From Alisma plantago-aquatica (Eukaryota; Streptophyta; Magnoliopsida; Alismatales; Alismataceae), in the NCBI GenBank assembly GCA_963693085.1, contig OY856410.1:889403835-889467834 (forward strand): a DNA stretch of 64,000 nucleotides. The letters run 5' to 3'. Below the pieces are notes generated by a model that did not search any database, was not told the DNA's origin, and saw only the letters and a list, made by a program, of their open reading frames with translations. Positions 24,941 through 38,008 of the stretch are shown here, in pieces; the first letter of the stretch is position 1; the number at the start of each line of letters is the position of its first letter. The translations under genes were made by a program, and so were the position numbers.

Positions 24941-25081
24941 AAAACTGACAAACATTTTGAAAATACCATATAAATATAATCAAGCCAAACAGTTGAAAAT
25001 AAAACAAAGAATGATGATTTGCACCCACGACCTTCTAGTTTCTGCCCTGCCGAAGTCAGAACTATGTCATACATCAAGGCA

Positions 25082-25398
25082 GTTCAGACCAGGGGCGGAA
25101 CTAGGGGGGAGGCTGCCGGGGCTTTAGCCCCCCCTCCCCCCAAAAAACTAATACAAATAGTTATCTTTTTAGTATTAAGTATAGTTTAAAGTATAAATAA
25201 ATACATTAACTACGTATAAATTTCAAAGAATGAGACTAGCTGGAGTGGTATATAGCTTGGTTTTTAAAGCAAATGATGTAGGTTCCATTCTCATTGGGGA
25301 CAACATTTTTGGCTCAGCCCCCCTCTGTGCTAAAATATACACATGTATGATTTCAGCCCCCCTTAGTGTAATTTTCTGGTTCCGCCACTGGTTCAGAC
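25082..25398. mobile_element. hAT-type MITE (301 bp)
   Basis: The element is 25,090-25,390. Its ends are CAGGGGCGGAACTAG and, inverted, CAGTGGCGGAACCAG. Both flanks are GTTCAGAC (25,082-25,089 and 25,391-25,398), an exact 8-bp duplication as made by hAT transposases. The interior is non-coding and contains a C-rich stretch after the left end. Confidence 0.92.
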
Positions 25399-25751
25399 AA
25401 TCACACCTTTTTATTTTTGTTATCCAGAGTATTTCGATATAAGTATGAGCATACGTCTGCATATTTCTGTGAAAGAAGGGACATGCAAGAGCCGAGAATT
25501 CACAAACTGAAAAACTACATGATAATACCAGTGATTTAATTTCAAGTGGAGTTAAAAAGTGCAAAATACGGAAAAAACCACGATATAAGGCTCATCGTCA
25601 CTGTTTTTGAGTTTGCCAAAGATCTCACCACTGTTTTTTTTATTCAAATGTACACCACTCTATGGAACGATTATTCTGCTAGTCATCTCTCAGAGTCAAT
25701 TGTGTCAGACTTCGTTTCAAGATCCTTGGCTCCTCGGCTTGTCATGTACCT

Positions 25752-27036
25752 TCAGAGGGACAACACTGCCGCAGGATGCTCTTCAGCGGTCATGACCGTA
25801 TGAGGCTCATCGTCAGAATCTTCTGAGCGTGGCTGGGATGGTTCAATGCTGGAACACGACGGCTCGGCGTCCGTCGGCAGGTGGTTCAGCAGCAGAGATC
25901 GACTTGGATGGTTTATGAGGAGAAGTAACACAAGCAGTAGACAAGGAAGGCGGGTTGCCAGCACACCGTGATAGTTCCACATTGCGGATATCAAAAGCTG
26001 TCTTCCTAGACATTCGAGCAGATGTGGCGCAAGAAAGCTCATCACCGTATTCCCAAGAGACTGTTTCTTCGCTGTCAGGTCCCATGCTTTGTTCCTCAGC
26101 CGAACCTTCGTAGTCCTCATACGCAAGTTTCTTCTTGGCTTCAGTGGGATGATGAAGAAGTGGGGTCTTGCCAGCTCTCAGACCAACGCGATTAGCAAGA
26201 AATCCGTCGCCTCCTGCCGTCAATTGTTGCCGTGTGTGTCCTCGGTCAGAAGCAGATTGTACGCTCTGTTGTTTATCCTCCGGAGCAATCGTCTCAGCAA
26301 GTCATCAGGTCGCGACGGCAGAGATGCAGCTGACGACATTGTGATTTGGTGTCCTTCTGAGGATGCGGTTGGAATGATACATCCTCCCGCCGTTGTCATG
26401 CAAGGTTGAAGGTCGGCTCCCCGATTGAAAGCTTCTCCGCTAGGCCAGACATCAGTGTCGCGGAACAGGGGTTTTAGGAAGAGAGGCGGCTGCGAACCGA
26501 ACCATCGTCGTCGTTCAGGAGTAGTGCAAATGAAACCGTATGCCCTGATTCGGTCTTCTATCGAGCAAGTGCCGCGCATGTTCCCTTGATCAGTTGCGAG
26601 CTTCCATGCGTGTCGATGACTCGCAGATATTGCCGCAGGCGCATCGTGATCTTCCAGCTCCGAGTCAAGAACTTGTCGTCCTGTTTGTGCTGCGCCAGAA
26701 GAAGATGGCAAGCTCAGTTGTTTCCCCTCCGGCGTCACACCACCGTTATTGGCCTTCTTTCTAGCAACAGCCTCACAGTCCGCTCTCGTTTCACCTCCGC
26801 CGTCACTAATCTTCATCACGCAGATAGACATTTTTGGGAAACGAGATGAGGAAGAGGACTCTAAGGAACTCGTACGTGATATACTCCGTGGGAATCATAT
26901 TCCTTGATTCATATGGAACTCCGGCGCCTCTTCTCTTCCTTTTACCCGACGACTCCTCCTTGTTTATACCGAAAAAGTGGTATTTCATATATAGTTCCAC
27001 CGACCCATCGGCTTACCCTTCTGAATCCAAGACCTC
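25752..27036 (-). pseudogene. NAC-like transcription factor relic, 3' part
   Basis: Next to the MULE edge the minus strand reads YMKYHFFGINKEESSGKRKR then RGAG, which fits the NAC subdomain pattern (W)YFF-x-RK-x-G-x-R-x-NRA-x-G. A frame from 26,831 continues with MSICVMKISDGGGETRADCE and ends at 26,220. An overlapping frame (26,223-25,843) carries KTPLLHHPTEAKKKLAYEDY and SATSARMSRKT-like sequence. The plausible end (SEDSDDEPHTVMTAEEHPAA, stop near 25,752) is back in the first frame. The frame changes mean the gene is broken or has introns I cannot place. NAC proteins are plant-specific DNA-binding regulators. The assignment rests on this block together with the upstream exon at 28.7 kb. Confidence 0.45.
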
Positions 27037-27037
27037 G

Positions 27038-28602
27038 TAATTTAATGAGTTTTTGTCCCAAACACCCCTCACTTTTCCCTAAATTCCAGATAACCCCTCG
27101 TATACCGATAATCCTAACCACCCCCTCAACTTTTAGAGAATTCAAAATATCCCCCCGCCGTTAGCCACCCATACCAAATTAACTACCGGGCTACATTTAA
27201 AAAAAAAAAAACTTTATCCATCACTTGTCACTCCCTTTTCTGATTAGCTTAATCATGCAATCAAATAAGTAACGACATGAAGGTATGGATGCAAATATAT
27301 AAGTCCAAACTTGTGGATCAGGTCAGATTAGGTATGCAATCTGATTCGGTCTTGTACGGACTTGGCTTTCAGACTTATCCTCGCTCAACTATTTTTTCTA
27401 AATCTAGTTTTGAGTTTGGTCCAGTCTGGCCTAGTACAAAGTCGGTAGAAGTCAGTCTGGACCGGTTGGTAGACATTAAACAGTTCGAATACGGAGCCGA
27501 TATTGCTATATCGGATGTTCGAATCCTAAAAAAATATGATTTGATATCCGGCGGATATCATATGTTAATATCTGAATCTGATCCGACAAATAATTTTTGA
27601 ATTTGGATAAAAAAAATTGATCTGATCCAAAAAAACATACATCCAATATTGATAAATATTATATCTTTAAAAAATATTGATATTACATAAAATAATATAA
27701 GATTAAGTATCTATATTTCTCTCTCTATATATATATATATAATATATTTAATAATATATATATATTTGTCAAATTTGGATTTTTTTGCAACGGATGCCAA
27801 TAAAAAATTGTCGAATCCAAAATTCTATATTCGAAATTTGATCCTAATTTATAGGTTGGATTTTTCTCTTCAAAATTTCAAACTCGAATCTGATCGAATG
27901 TGCAGATTCTGGGTATCTATTTACAAGTCTACTGGATAATGTGCTCACTCGATCTGAATTCGAGTCCTACATACTTAATGTAATATAAATACTTTCTAAA
28001 TATGCAATATTTATAATTATTAAATGTATGCCTTTCACTTCAGATACTATGATATCCATCGGTATTGGATCAAACCTTTTTTCATATTCGGATATCAGAT
28101 ATAGTACTTTTCACTCATTATTCAATCTTTTGACAGGTCTACCAAGCAGTCCAAACCGATTTCTCTCGACTTTGGACTAGACTGGTCCAGACTGAACAGA
28201 TGACCTAAATTATGAAAAATAACAGATAGGACCGAAAGTCAAATCCGTCTAAGACCGGACTGGATCGAATACCCGGCCCTTTGGTCCGATCTACAATTCT
28301 GGACTGATTTATTTACAGTCCTACCTATATATTGTTACTTATTTGATTGTATGATTAAAATATGTAGAGAAAAAAATAAAAAAAGTTAAATAAAGAAGTG
28401 ACTAAAGGCAGTTGGGTGACGGATAAAAGCAGAAAAGGAAATGTAGCCCAGTCATTAATTTGGTGACGATGGCTACCGGCTGGGGGGATATTTAGAATTC
28501 TCTAAATAGTTGAGGAGGTGGTTGGGATTATCTATACATGAGGAGATTATGTGGAATTCAGGGAAAAGTGAAGGAGATTTATGGAAAAAACTCTAATTTA
28601 AT
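27038..28602. mobile_element. MULE-type non-autonomous foldback element (1,547 bp)
   Basis: The element at 27,047-28,593 begins GAGTTTTT and ends in its complement. It is flanked by TAATTTAAT (27,038-27,046 and 28,594-28,602), an exact 9-bp duplication as left by Mutator-like transposases. The arms are very long: about 450 bp at each end are imperfect reverse complements, matching in order from the terminal CCCTTCAC-like block to the GGTCCAGTCTGG-like block. The AT-rich centre has (AT)n tracts near 27,725-27,765 and no coding sequence. It splits the NAC-like gene relic between its first exon and the rest. Confidence 0.9.
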
Positions 28603-28623
28603 TGGGTTGTTGTTGGTTTCCAG

Positions 28624-28888
28624 GTACCTTGACCTGCAGCTCGCACGGGCCGCATTACGCGCAAGGGACGTCTTGGCGAGAAGAAAATGGCGAATGTACC
28701 GCCGGCGTTCCCGTCCGTGCCGCTTCCGCCATCAGCTGGTCGTGGACGTCCCAGGGCTCCGTCGCGTAGACATCTACCGTCGGGATGATGTGAGATAACA
28801 CGTCCTTCGACGCCCCGCCGAAGAAGCTTCCTACGCAGAAACTCCCAACACCCTCATGGTCGCTAAGATTGTATGGGAGCCGTGGCAT
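28624..28888 (-). pseudogene. NAC-like transcription factor relic, first exon
   Basis: The minus-strand frame starts MPRLPYNLSDHEGVGSFC. It continues with a VGSFFGGASKDV block, then IIPTVDVYATEPWDV. This aligns in order with the N-terminal half of the NAC domain (HPTDEELV-x-YYL ... IP-x-VDVY-x-EPWDL), with the HPTDEEL region changed to SDHEGVG. An exon end with a GT donor is plausible near 28,650. The GC-rich coding composition contrasts with the surrounding AT-rich DNA. The MULE-type insert begins about 30 bp downstream, and the next NAC-like block lies on its other side. Confidence 0.5.
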
Positions 28889-28889
28889 A

Positions 28890-29489
28890 TTGATCAGTGG
28901 TAAATAATCGGAGGAGTCTCGGATACGTTTACGCGCTGCCAGTTAATAGAGGTGGTGGCGCTTATTGTAAGCGCTAAGAAGAGAGGCTTTTAAAGGAGGC
29001 AATGCTTCATGAATACGAACGTAAAGCCTGTGTTCGGCAATGGACTAAGCTGTGTGGTTGGTTCTTGGTGAACCATTGGAAGGGAAATAGTCAGGAAATA
29101 AAAGAAAAATGTTTGGTTAGCATGGTGACGGAGAAGACGATTTTTTTCTATAGAAATTAATGAGAAAATAGTTTTTTTGTCCTTATAGAAAAGTATGGTG
29201 AATGATATCGAAAAAATTTCTTCAACAAAGTTAGCTCTCAACTAATTATTTGGACACTTACGCAAAGAAAAATTCTAATTTTTTTTCCTTCTTTAGGCAA
29301 ACACGTTCCCTTCAAGATTTGAAAAGATTGCTAATTTTTAGGTATAATAAAAATATTGTGGTTTTCCTATTTTCTTCAATGAAGTATTTATTTTCAGTGA
29401 TTATTGAGAAATAAAATGTGCATGTCAAAGACTCCTTTATATTTATAATACTTTGATATTTAATCATCATTAAAGTTTGATGAAAGAAT
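28890..29489. other. Upstream flank of the NAC-like relic
   Basis: The first 100 bp are GC-richer and could be leader or promoter DNA of the minus-strand relic. The rest is AT-rich, and I see no gene. Confidence 0.35.
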
Positions 29490-29494
29490 GTATT

Positions 29495-32400
29495 TGTAAC
29501 GTCCCTCGAGTGTGATCGATCATATATACAACAACATAGAAGCATGAATAATCAAAATCACACTTAGAGAATGTCATCAACAACATATATCATTCATTCT
29601 GATAATAAAGATAACTTTGCATCGGATATAGATACATTGATTCTCATACATATTCTTTTCACCAATCTCACAACAAGGAAACATGATACATGATATACTT
29701 GGTTAACCAATTAAACCTCCTTAGATCATTTAGATGGCACCACTTCAAGTCTTGAACTCGTATAGACATCACCCTCCTTAGAGCTATCTCATGTCGCGGA
29801 CCACCTCTGTGAATCCACACAACCATGCATTCAGAAAACTGTTGTAGGTGATTGAATTTCATAGAATATGAACATAACTTAACATAAAGCTTAAAATTGT
29901 TTTCATCATGCATAAACATTATTAATGGCACTAGGATGCATTCTTAACTTGATTAAATTCGTATATATCTAATATGGTCTCACTAGACACAGATATGGTG
30001 TGCATGCTTGGACTTGAATCTAAAAATATAAACTCACTGAACACACTCAAGGGGTGTAGATTTGTAATTGAACCCAAAACCGAAGGGGTCTCATGAGGCA
30101 TCGGTCTTTCATAAAATGTTCATGAGATAGGGTCTTATTGTTAAATCTTAATCTTATTATGATCTTATCTTATCTTACTCAAGGTTTTAACCCATAATTT
30201 CTTAACTAATTTTTTTTGCTACTCTGAGCGTGCCTCCTCCCTTTTATTATCTTTTCAAAGATCTATATACAAATAGGAATCGAAAGGAAAAAGAAACAAA
30301 GGGTAAAAAGAAAAGACAATGCATTTGTACAACGACCAATCAACCAAGAACCAAAATTGTATCAGCTCTGGATTCCTCCCAAATACGGTCACAACATCTG
30401 TACTAACAAAAAAACCTTTGATTCCTTTCTTGCCACAGGTTATACATAATCAAAGCAGCAAAGATCCTAGCCTTCACATTCAAGCACAATAAGTCAGTCC
30501 ACTTCATCACTCCGATCTAGACATTTAAACATGAATAGATATAATTCTTGATTGCTCTGATCTAGACATTTAGACATGTATGTAGTAAATCCTAGAAAGA
30601 CATGTATATAATACCTACCTCTTAAATCATTAAAGTATTCACCTAGTAGCATGTATAATATAAAATTTAAACATGATAATGGGAGCAAAGTGATGATACA
30701 ATATATTGAAGCCTAAATTATGGACCACTTAACTATATTCAGTAGGGACAATTGCTCCTAGAATCTCCTGATCTCAACCCTTGAATTTCCTATTATTGTA
30801 ACCCAAACCCCAATTGACATCTCAAAAATACTAATTTTGTCTATTCTTAATATCTGAGAGACTTGTGACCTAGCCCATTGTTTAGATCATGAAAATCGAT
30901 GAAAAACCATATATAATTTGACCACGTTGGACATACCAATAAAATATATGAATTATTAAGCTTCGACCAATTCGAACCTCGATAAATCCATTTATCCTAT
31001 TACTGGATTGGATAAAATAAAAATGAAATGAATGACAATCCTATTGCTCTAATTTTTTTTATCACATGCGTGATAACAGGGAACAAGGACAAAACTTTAT
31101 TAAAACATATGCACGACTACATTAACAAAACTTAAAATTCTTGGATTCTTCCTCTCCATCCATGGCACACACACCCCTTCCCTATAGCACAATCCCCTCA
31201 TCATATCTTGACACTTAAGCCTCTTCTCATAGAGACAACATGCTCAAAGAACTTCTAACACTGCGTCGATCTGAAAGAGTCATGGATGGGGTTCCATGGA
31301 GCCATCCATCCCTCACATGTTGCCATGGTCGGTTGACAGAAAGAACATGAAACTAAGAAACACAACACCAAGATTGATAGTGATGCATGGGACGACCATA
31401 TGATAACTCAATGAAGATACTGAATCATCATGCAAAGAATGAGAGTGCCTAAAGGCCTCAAAGTTGTTCTGTGTTTGCCAAAAATAGGGCATCAAGCTTT
31501 GAAATTGTTTTTTTTCATACCACATAAAACACGAGAAAGAATTGTAGAAGTAGACTCATGGTGTCTTACTGAAGATTAGAGAGGATAAATCATGTTGGGA
31601 ATACTATCATGGCGGCCTGACAAGGATCACCATCTCCAGTAGGGTAGCCGGAGTTCGGAGACATACCTAGGCTAAAACTCACTGCAAAAGACAAGAGAAA
31701 GTGGAAGAAGAGGCACTAACAGAGCTTACTAATAAACTTATTACACAAAGGTGCAAAAGAATGCTAGTTCATACTCACCGTCATTAAGGGTAGACTGGTC
31801 TGTGACGTGTCCTAGGATCCTCTAAATGCAACTAGTTGTTGAGGATGGTCTATTGGAGCCTAAGAAAGCTTTTGGAGCCACTGGGCGTCAGCGCCAAGGT
31901 CGAGACTTCCATATGCAACTTGCACCAGAGATGAGGGAGAGGTAGTAGTTTTGGAAATTTTGTCTAGAGGGTCATCTAGGTTTTTTTGTGGCTAGATACA
32001 TTCATGAGAGAGTCATGGTTCTAATTGGATGCTAAATTTCCAAAGTTGTTTACCGGGTTCCAAGGAAATCAGATAGGATCAAGAGTCCCAGAGCTCGGGG
32101 TTTTTGTTGCCTCTGACTCACCTCACATGAGAGGTAGAGAGAGAGGGTCCAACCCTCATATCACCATCCCATAATTGAGAGCAAACCCATGTATAGGAGA
32201 ACTTGTGTGAAAACACGTGACAACTAAGCCCAAGATTACCTAAGTCTGATTTGACGAGAAGGATAAATAAAATGTATTGATTAGATTATTAGGTGATAAT
32301 ATATGTAATTATTTATCTTTTCTTCCTCATATTAATTACAATATCTAGGATTATCTTTATCATAAGAAATTCGGTAGGTTTTCTAAATTAAGCATGAGGA

Positions 32401-32792
32401 ATCCAAATATTGAATTAGGTTTTAGGTCTAAGATATGTAACATGTGATTTATACCATTAGGTACTCAAGACAAATAATTCATTAATGTTCATAAAAAAGG
32501 AGTTATGTTATAAAAACTTGAGGAAAGTCCTAATATCTTATAAATTAACCATATACTAAACAAGATAAAATACTATGCACAATTATGGTGTCAATTAATA
32601 ATTAATCCCTAACTAGTCACCATGGCATAATTAGGGCTAGATATTGTGCATTATTTGACTATGATGTAAACCAATGTATCATCATCATATTCATGGGTTA
32701 CGCTAGGGTTTTCCATCATTTGAAGGAACTAAATTTGTAACTTAGCATTATTGGTCACGTTTTTTTTAGATTGAAACTTTGGGGATGTTATG
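29495..32792 (-). mobile_element. Probable chromovirus-type LTR (about 3.3 kb)
   Basis: The left edge is TGTAACGTCCCTCGAG at 29,495. The right edge is GGGGATGTTATG near 32,790, which on the minus strand reads as a mutated TGTAACATCCCC start. Just outside the right edge, on the minus strand, lies GATGAAATTCCTATAATGTG and then GGGTAGAAT, a polypurine-tract-like sequence expected immediately upstream of a 3' LTR. Length and termini match the solo LTR at 10.5-20.4 kb. Flanking 5-bp sequences do not match, so it is not a clean solo LTR. Confidence 0.5.
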
Positions 32793-35545
32793 ATTCTACC
32801 CACATTATAGGAATTTCATCCTTGAAATTGGGATAGTGTACCCACCTTAGGGATGCACATATTCAACATGTGGTAACTACAATATTATGTTGAAGGTTCA
32901 CTAACACACTCAAGGTGTGACCTTCTCATAGCTAAATATCGAAATATGACTAATATGTGCATATACTGCTAATGAAGCTTAAGATCTATCTCATGTGATC
33001 ATCATCTAACATATCAACTAACCTAGCTTACTTCTTTTTAGAAGGAGTTGTGAAAGGGTCTTGGTTCCACTTTAAAACCAACTCATTATCTATGTCACAA
33101 AAAGCTACCCTTTGTATGCATTCTTTCTCTTACCATGACTATATGCCTCAAAACTTTTAATGTCAACTCCTTTTTTGTATGTCACCTTTGGATGCATGTC
33201 GATTGGTCATATATCTAAAGGTGGCATGTCTTATTACACTTATCTTAAAACCTTACTAGTGCACATGTACCATACCACATACACTCAAAAGGGTGAGAAA
33301 AGTATCTTAAGTATGTTCAGATGCACATAATATCCCCTTTAAAATAAGCTAGTGGTTTAATACTTTTGGGGAAGATTATTTCTTGTAGACTTACAAATAA
33401 ATATCAAGTTTTTTCTAATGATTAATTATCATTATCATGACCTTATTACATGCAATTAGTGTGTCCTTGAAAGTGATTTCTCCACATAAACTTGCACCGA
33501 TATGCTCATTGCTCCCATGTTCTGATTGCACCCAGGTGCTCATTAACCTTAGAGGATCACCAAGTTAACATGACTAACTTAACATCACTCTTAATAACTT
33601 TGATAAGTTTACCATCATTCTCTTAGCTAGATAAGTCAAGGTATTTGTTGTCACCATCTTATCATTAACCATTCTTTTCTCTATAATTACTAAATGGAAA
33701 TATTAATCAATCATTTTTTCTAGGATCTATTTCATCTCAACTTCTTATAGAACCTCAAATTGTTGTGATCCAAGACCACTAGTCGATACTACTATATAAA
33801 TTAATAACACCTCATGTTTAAACAATCATCATGTATAAACTGAATGATTGTCTAGCTGCCTCTAGAAATAATCATACTAATACCTTATCGACTTAAACTT
33901 GGAAGATATCATGACTTCTATTATCTTCAAGTATTTACCTTAATACACATCATGATTCTAAATGTGAGAAGAGTCCTCCATAAAAATCAAAATTTGTATT
34001 GTGTCCTCACTTGTCCATGTTATTATATAACCATCAATATTATGAAATATATCTAATCATGGCTCCCTTATTTGGTTTAAGGATGCATTTTCTCATTACT
34101 TAATCATTACATGGATTATATGCATGAGCATCTACACCTGAAACTAATATTATCTAATACACAACATGGTGCACATAAGTAGGTTGATCTCCATCCTATG
34201 ATGTGAGCCACCTTACAAATGAGTTGTGATATCCTCACTACATCATGTCGGAGGCTACAAAGACTGGGTCCCACCAAATTGTTCAATATTTACAAGTAGA
34301 ATAGATTCCTTCATACCATTTTCTTCATTTACTTAGGCTTTTGGATTTTCATCCACATAAGCATTTATATTCATGAATCATGATTTAGACGCATGCTACA
34401 CTAATCTGATCTTAAACTTTAAGTATGCACAATAACATATTCATTTGATAAAAATATTTACATTCATTTACTTTAGAAGTTAATTACCTTAAGATGTTCC
34501 ATGATACAAATACACCTATTCTGCATAGTAAGAAACCTAATCTTGTTTGAACTTAACTCGAACATTATCTTAGAATTTTCATAATCCTTCATGCACCTTA
34601 GATCTCCATACACAAATATATTAGGGTAATCTACTTAAGAAATAATTATATCCTTTCTTTGAGGTTAGGATTCCTAGGTATTAACAATAAGTCCTCGATA
34701 TACTTTGTGATATCAAATCTTAATGTCTCATTTAATAAGAAAACATAGGTGAAGATATCGTTTATCACTATACTTACACCCATTCTCTAACTATCAGAGA
34801 AATGTTTTTTACATGAATTACTTAATTCTCAACATTCTTTCTAGATAACCTAGACCATGCATTACTATATGAACCTAGAGCATGCAATATTATATGAAAA
34901 TGTACAGCAAGGAATCTTAGTATTGCGACTTTGGGGTATCCACAAGAAAGTTATTACTATAAGACCATTATTCTATTATTTATGCCAAACAATCTACTAT
35001 CAATCATTATTTGTGACTTCTAAGTAGTTTTTTTACCATTAAGTTCATGTAACCTTATGTAGAGGTTTATAACATTAACTCTCAATGCCAAAGCTTGACA
35101 TATACTCACGAGTGTATGCATCTAGAGATGATAGATCATATTATACTCATCTTCAACATCCTCTAGTATAGGTGTACCATAACACAATTACCAGAAGGAA
35201 GGAGAGTAGCAAATAACATCGCGTGTTTCATAACATATCCTCTAAGGTTCCCAATTTATTTACATCACATACCATAAAACTATCAAGAAAGGAGCAGGAC
35301 TTGCTATGATCTATAAAGTCAATAGTTATAACCCATTACAACCAAACACTTAAAGCTAAAGTTACTTATCCCTCTTATCTATGTAACAAATTCTATTTCT
35401 AAAACACAAAATCCCAAAAAAAAAATTTCTCTAATTCCTTCTTTTATGGAATTTGAGGATATAAAACTTCAACAAAGCTTGAAAACTTTGTAGTATAATA
35501 GTTATAAGAATATATATATTTATCATAACCAATCCGCTCAAGATG
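32793..35545 (-). other. Decayed probable retrotransposon interior
   Basis: Follows the putative polypurine tract on the minus strand, where a chromovirus interior would lie. Every frame is full of stops and I cannot align it with pol. No host gene is visible. The Athila element inserted at its right edge. Confidence 0.35.
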
Positions 35546-35846
35546 CTAACTGATCCAACCCTATTCTAGGGTTGTATCTCGTGTCATTTTGTGCTTTTAT
35601 CACATTCAAATGCATTAGAATTACATGTTATTTCCCCCAATATGATTGTCATTGCAAATACGCTTATGGATGTTCTTTGCGCTGCTTTCCAGGTACTTGG
35701 ACCTTTCTTAGATGGACGAGGGGGAGAGAGGGACCCAAAGAAGGCCCCAAAGTCTCCCTCAACCTATCTCCAGTAGCCAAGACTCATCCCCGAGCAAAGA
35801 CATCCGAAATTGACAAAGTTAGAAGAGAATTAAAGAAGTCAAGCCT

Positions 35847-36353
35847 CACCACGGTCGTGGCCCCAAGGCCACGGTCGTGGCTTTATTGCCAAAGTCCAAC
35901 AGGTTGCAACAGGAGAATCCATAGATCGCCCACGACCGTGGCAACCCTGCCACGACCGTGGCCATTGAAGACACCACGGTCGTGGCCATCAGCACGGTCG
36001 TGGTCAGTAGAAGAGAACACGGCCGTGGCACTCCGCCACGGTCGTGGGAATTAAATGACCAAAAGCCAAGTTCAACAGGTTCTTCCTCCGAGCCGCCACG
36101 ACCGTGGCCATCTCGCCACGACCGTGGCCAAAGACAAGCAAAACACCCGTGGCCCCTCCCCACGGTCAGCCCAACTCCTCCAAAACGGCCGTGTCACCCA
36201 ACACGGCCGTGGTGCATGCTACCCACCACGGCCGTGGCCACCACCCTACTTTGTTTTTTTTACCGCTTTCTTCACACCACGACCGTGTTCACCACCCCAC
36301 GGTCGTCCACTACTACCCCCACCACGGCCGTGGCACACCCACCACGACCGTGG
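35847..36353. repeat. Palindrome array in 5' LTR U3 (CCACGGCCGTGG family)
   Basis: Eleven full 12-mers of the form CCACG-NN-CGTGG, plus about six with one changed arm base, are spread over 500 bp. The centre is always GC, AC or GT: CCACGGCCGTGG is a perfect palindrome, and CCACGACCGTGG and CCACGGTCGTGG are its two one-base derivatives and reverse complements of each other. Spacing is irregular (roughly 6-60 bp). The array ends about 65 bp upstream of the TATA box. Confidence 0.9.
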
Positions 36354-36418
36354 TGATCACCTACCCTACACATTTTTCCACTGTCATTCCTATTTTGCCC
36401 CCACTTAACCCTAGCTCC

Positions 36419-36426
36419 TATATAAG
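36419..36426 (+). promoter_or_regulatory. Athila 5' LTR TATA box
   Basis: TATATAAG follows a C-rich stretch. The same sequence is at 56,709-56,716 in the 3' LTR. It is the best candidate core promoter of the element. Confidence 0.6.
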
Positions 36427-38008
36427 CAATAGATGCTTCTAGGGATGGAGGAGGACACCTCTAGAGCACCCCTAGCCGCAACCTAGCTGCTTCCTTGCCT
36501 CCATTGCTCCAATCCACCCATTTCCTTGCAATCTATCCCATTTCCATCCACTTTCCACTCATTTCCACCATAGAAACCTAGTTTCTCTAGGTTTCTATCC
36601 ATAACCCCCGCCATTTTCATTCACCCCTGCACCATTGGAGGAGTGAGGACGGCTACAGCTGCTTGGAGGTGAAGAAGGAGACCACTACATCGAGCTTCAT
36701 GGCATTTTCCCTTCTTCTACCCCTTTCTTTTGTTTCTAGTTTGATTATGTATAGCTAAGCCCCCTTGGGTGGGCTGTTTGGGGCAAAAATGTGACTTTGA
36801 TACCATGTTGGGGGAATATAATTTGTAATGAACATATTTCACTTCTATGATGATTTCCTTTGCTTAAATCTCTTTTCCCATAGCTTGTGCATGTAATTGT
36901 TGTTTAATTGCATTAATTGCTTACCTTGTGATGTTTGAAGACATTTACATCTAGGTTGATTTTGGTTTATGTAGCCATCATAGGATTGGCTCCTAGGACC
37001 TTAATTAGGATCCCTAGATAGCCCCCTATCTTCCTACATAATTCCTCTCTTCCTACATGCAAATGTGAGCTCTAAGCGACTAGTATAAGTGTGATTAGTG
37101 TAATTGCCCAGGATTTCCTAAAGGCTAAGGTGGCTAGTGGCATGAGGTCAAATATCCTCATCTCTACTCCCATCCTTACCCTTGGTCCTCAATTGACTAA
37201 TGCCACTTATCCTAGAGACCTAGACTTGGTGAGTCCTATGAGAATTACATCTAGCCCTAGTTCTCCAACTAGTAGCATAGAGTACATTCTCATAGCACCC
37301 ACCTTGTTGTTTGGTTTGGTAGTCTAGAATGAAATATGCTAATTGCTTATTATGGTGACATCCCCCAATTAATGTCAAGGTCACATTCCCAAACGGCCCA
37401 CCTCCTTCATCTAATTGCTTTGAAACCCTAATTGCCTAGTTTGTTTGTTAATGCTAGTGTAGTTCATTTGCTTTAGTTAACTTAGTTAATTGCCTAGTTT
37501 TGTTAGCTAAGTGGTAATTTAGGTTTTTGATCTTGATTAGTGGTTAACTTAGGTTCTCAATTGCTAGTTGCTTGCTTAGTCTAGTATAGTTTGTTCTTGC
37601 TGTTGTTTAGATAGCTTGTTAACTCAGATTGCTAATTTAGTCTTTTGATAACTTAGTTTCACTTTGCTTTTCCTACTTGCTCGTTTAGTTTAATCAATCA
37701 AACAAACCTTCAAACCCTAAAAACCCTAAGCTCTCCATAAGGAACATAGCTCACGCTTTCCAACTCTAGCGCCCCCTCTATCTCCGCGGTTCGACCCCGC
37801 ATCTTGCCTTTGATCTATACTACAACAGTACCCCGTACGCTTGCGGGCACATTGTTTTAGTTTTAGTGATAGACTTGATTTGGGACCATATAAATTTCGA
37901 AAGCAAGGATCCCATCCATCATCCCGTGCCTCCCGACCTCATGGATTGCACTCGGCCACCCTAGTTGGCCGGTGTTGTAACCCCCTAGCGGGAGCACACC
38001 AAGCTTTC

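Larger units (their letters stand above)
35551..38001 (+). repeat. Athila 5' LTR
   Basis: Starts TGATCCAACCC and ends GAGCACACCA, 2,451 bp. U3 carries the palindrome array (about 35,847-36,353). A TATA box lies at 36,419, and transcription probably starts shortly downstream. It differs from the 3' LTR by scattered substitutions plus two indels of 24 and 19 bp inside the palindrome array. Confidence 0.92.

Noticed and set aside
27725..27765. AT dinucleotide tract
   Set aside because: A simple repeat inside the foldback element, not a separate feature.
29490..32797. Clean solo LTR at 29,495-32,792
   Set aside because: The 5-bp flanks (GTATT and ATTCT) do not match, and a polypurine-like tract borders the right edge.
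35847..36442. Long overlapping reading frames on both strands rich in PRPW, TTVVA and HDRG repeats in both LTRs
   Set aside because: They are translations of the CCACG-NN-CGTGG palindromes in U3 and have no protein-family features.
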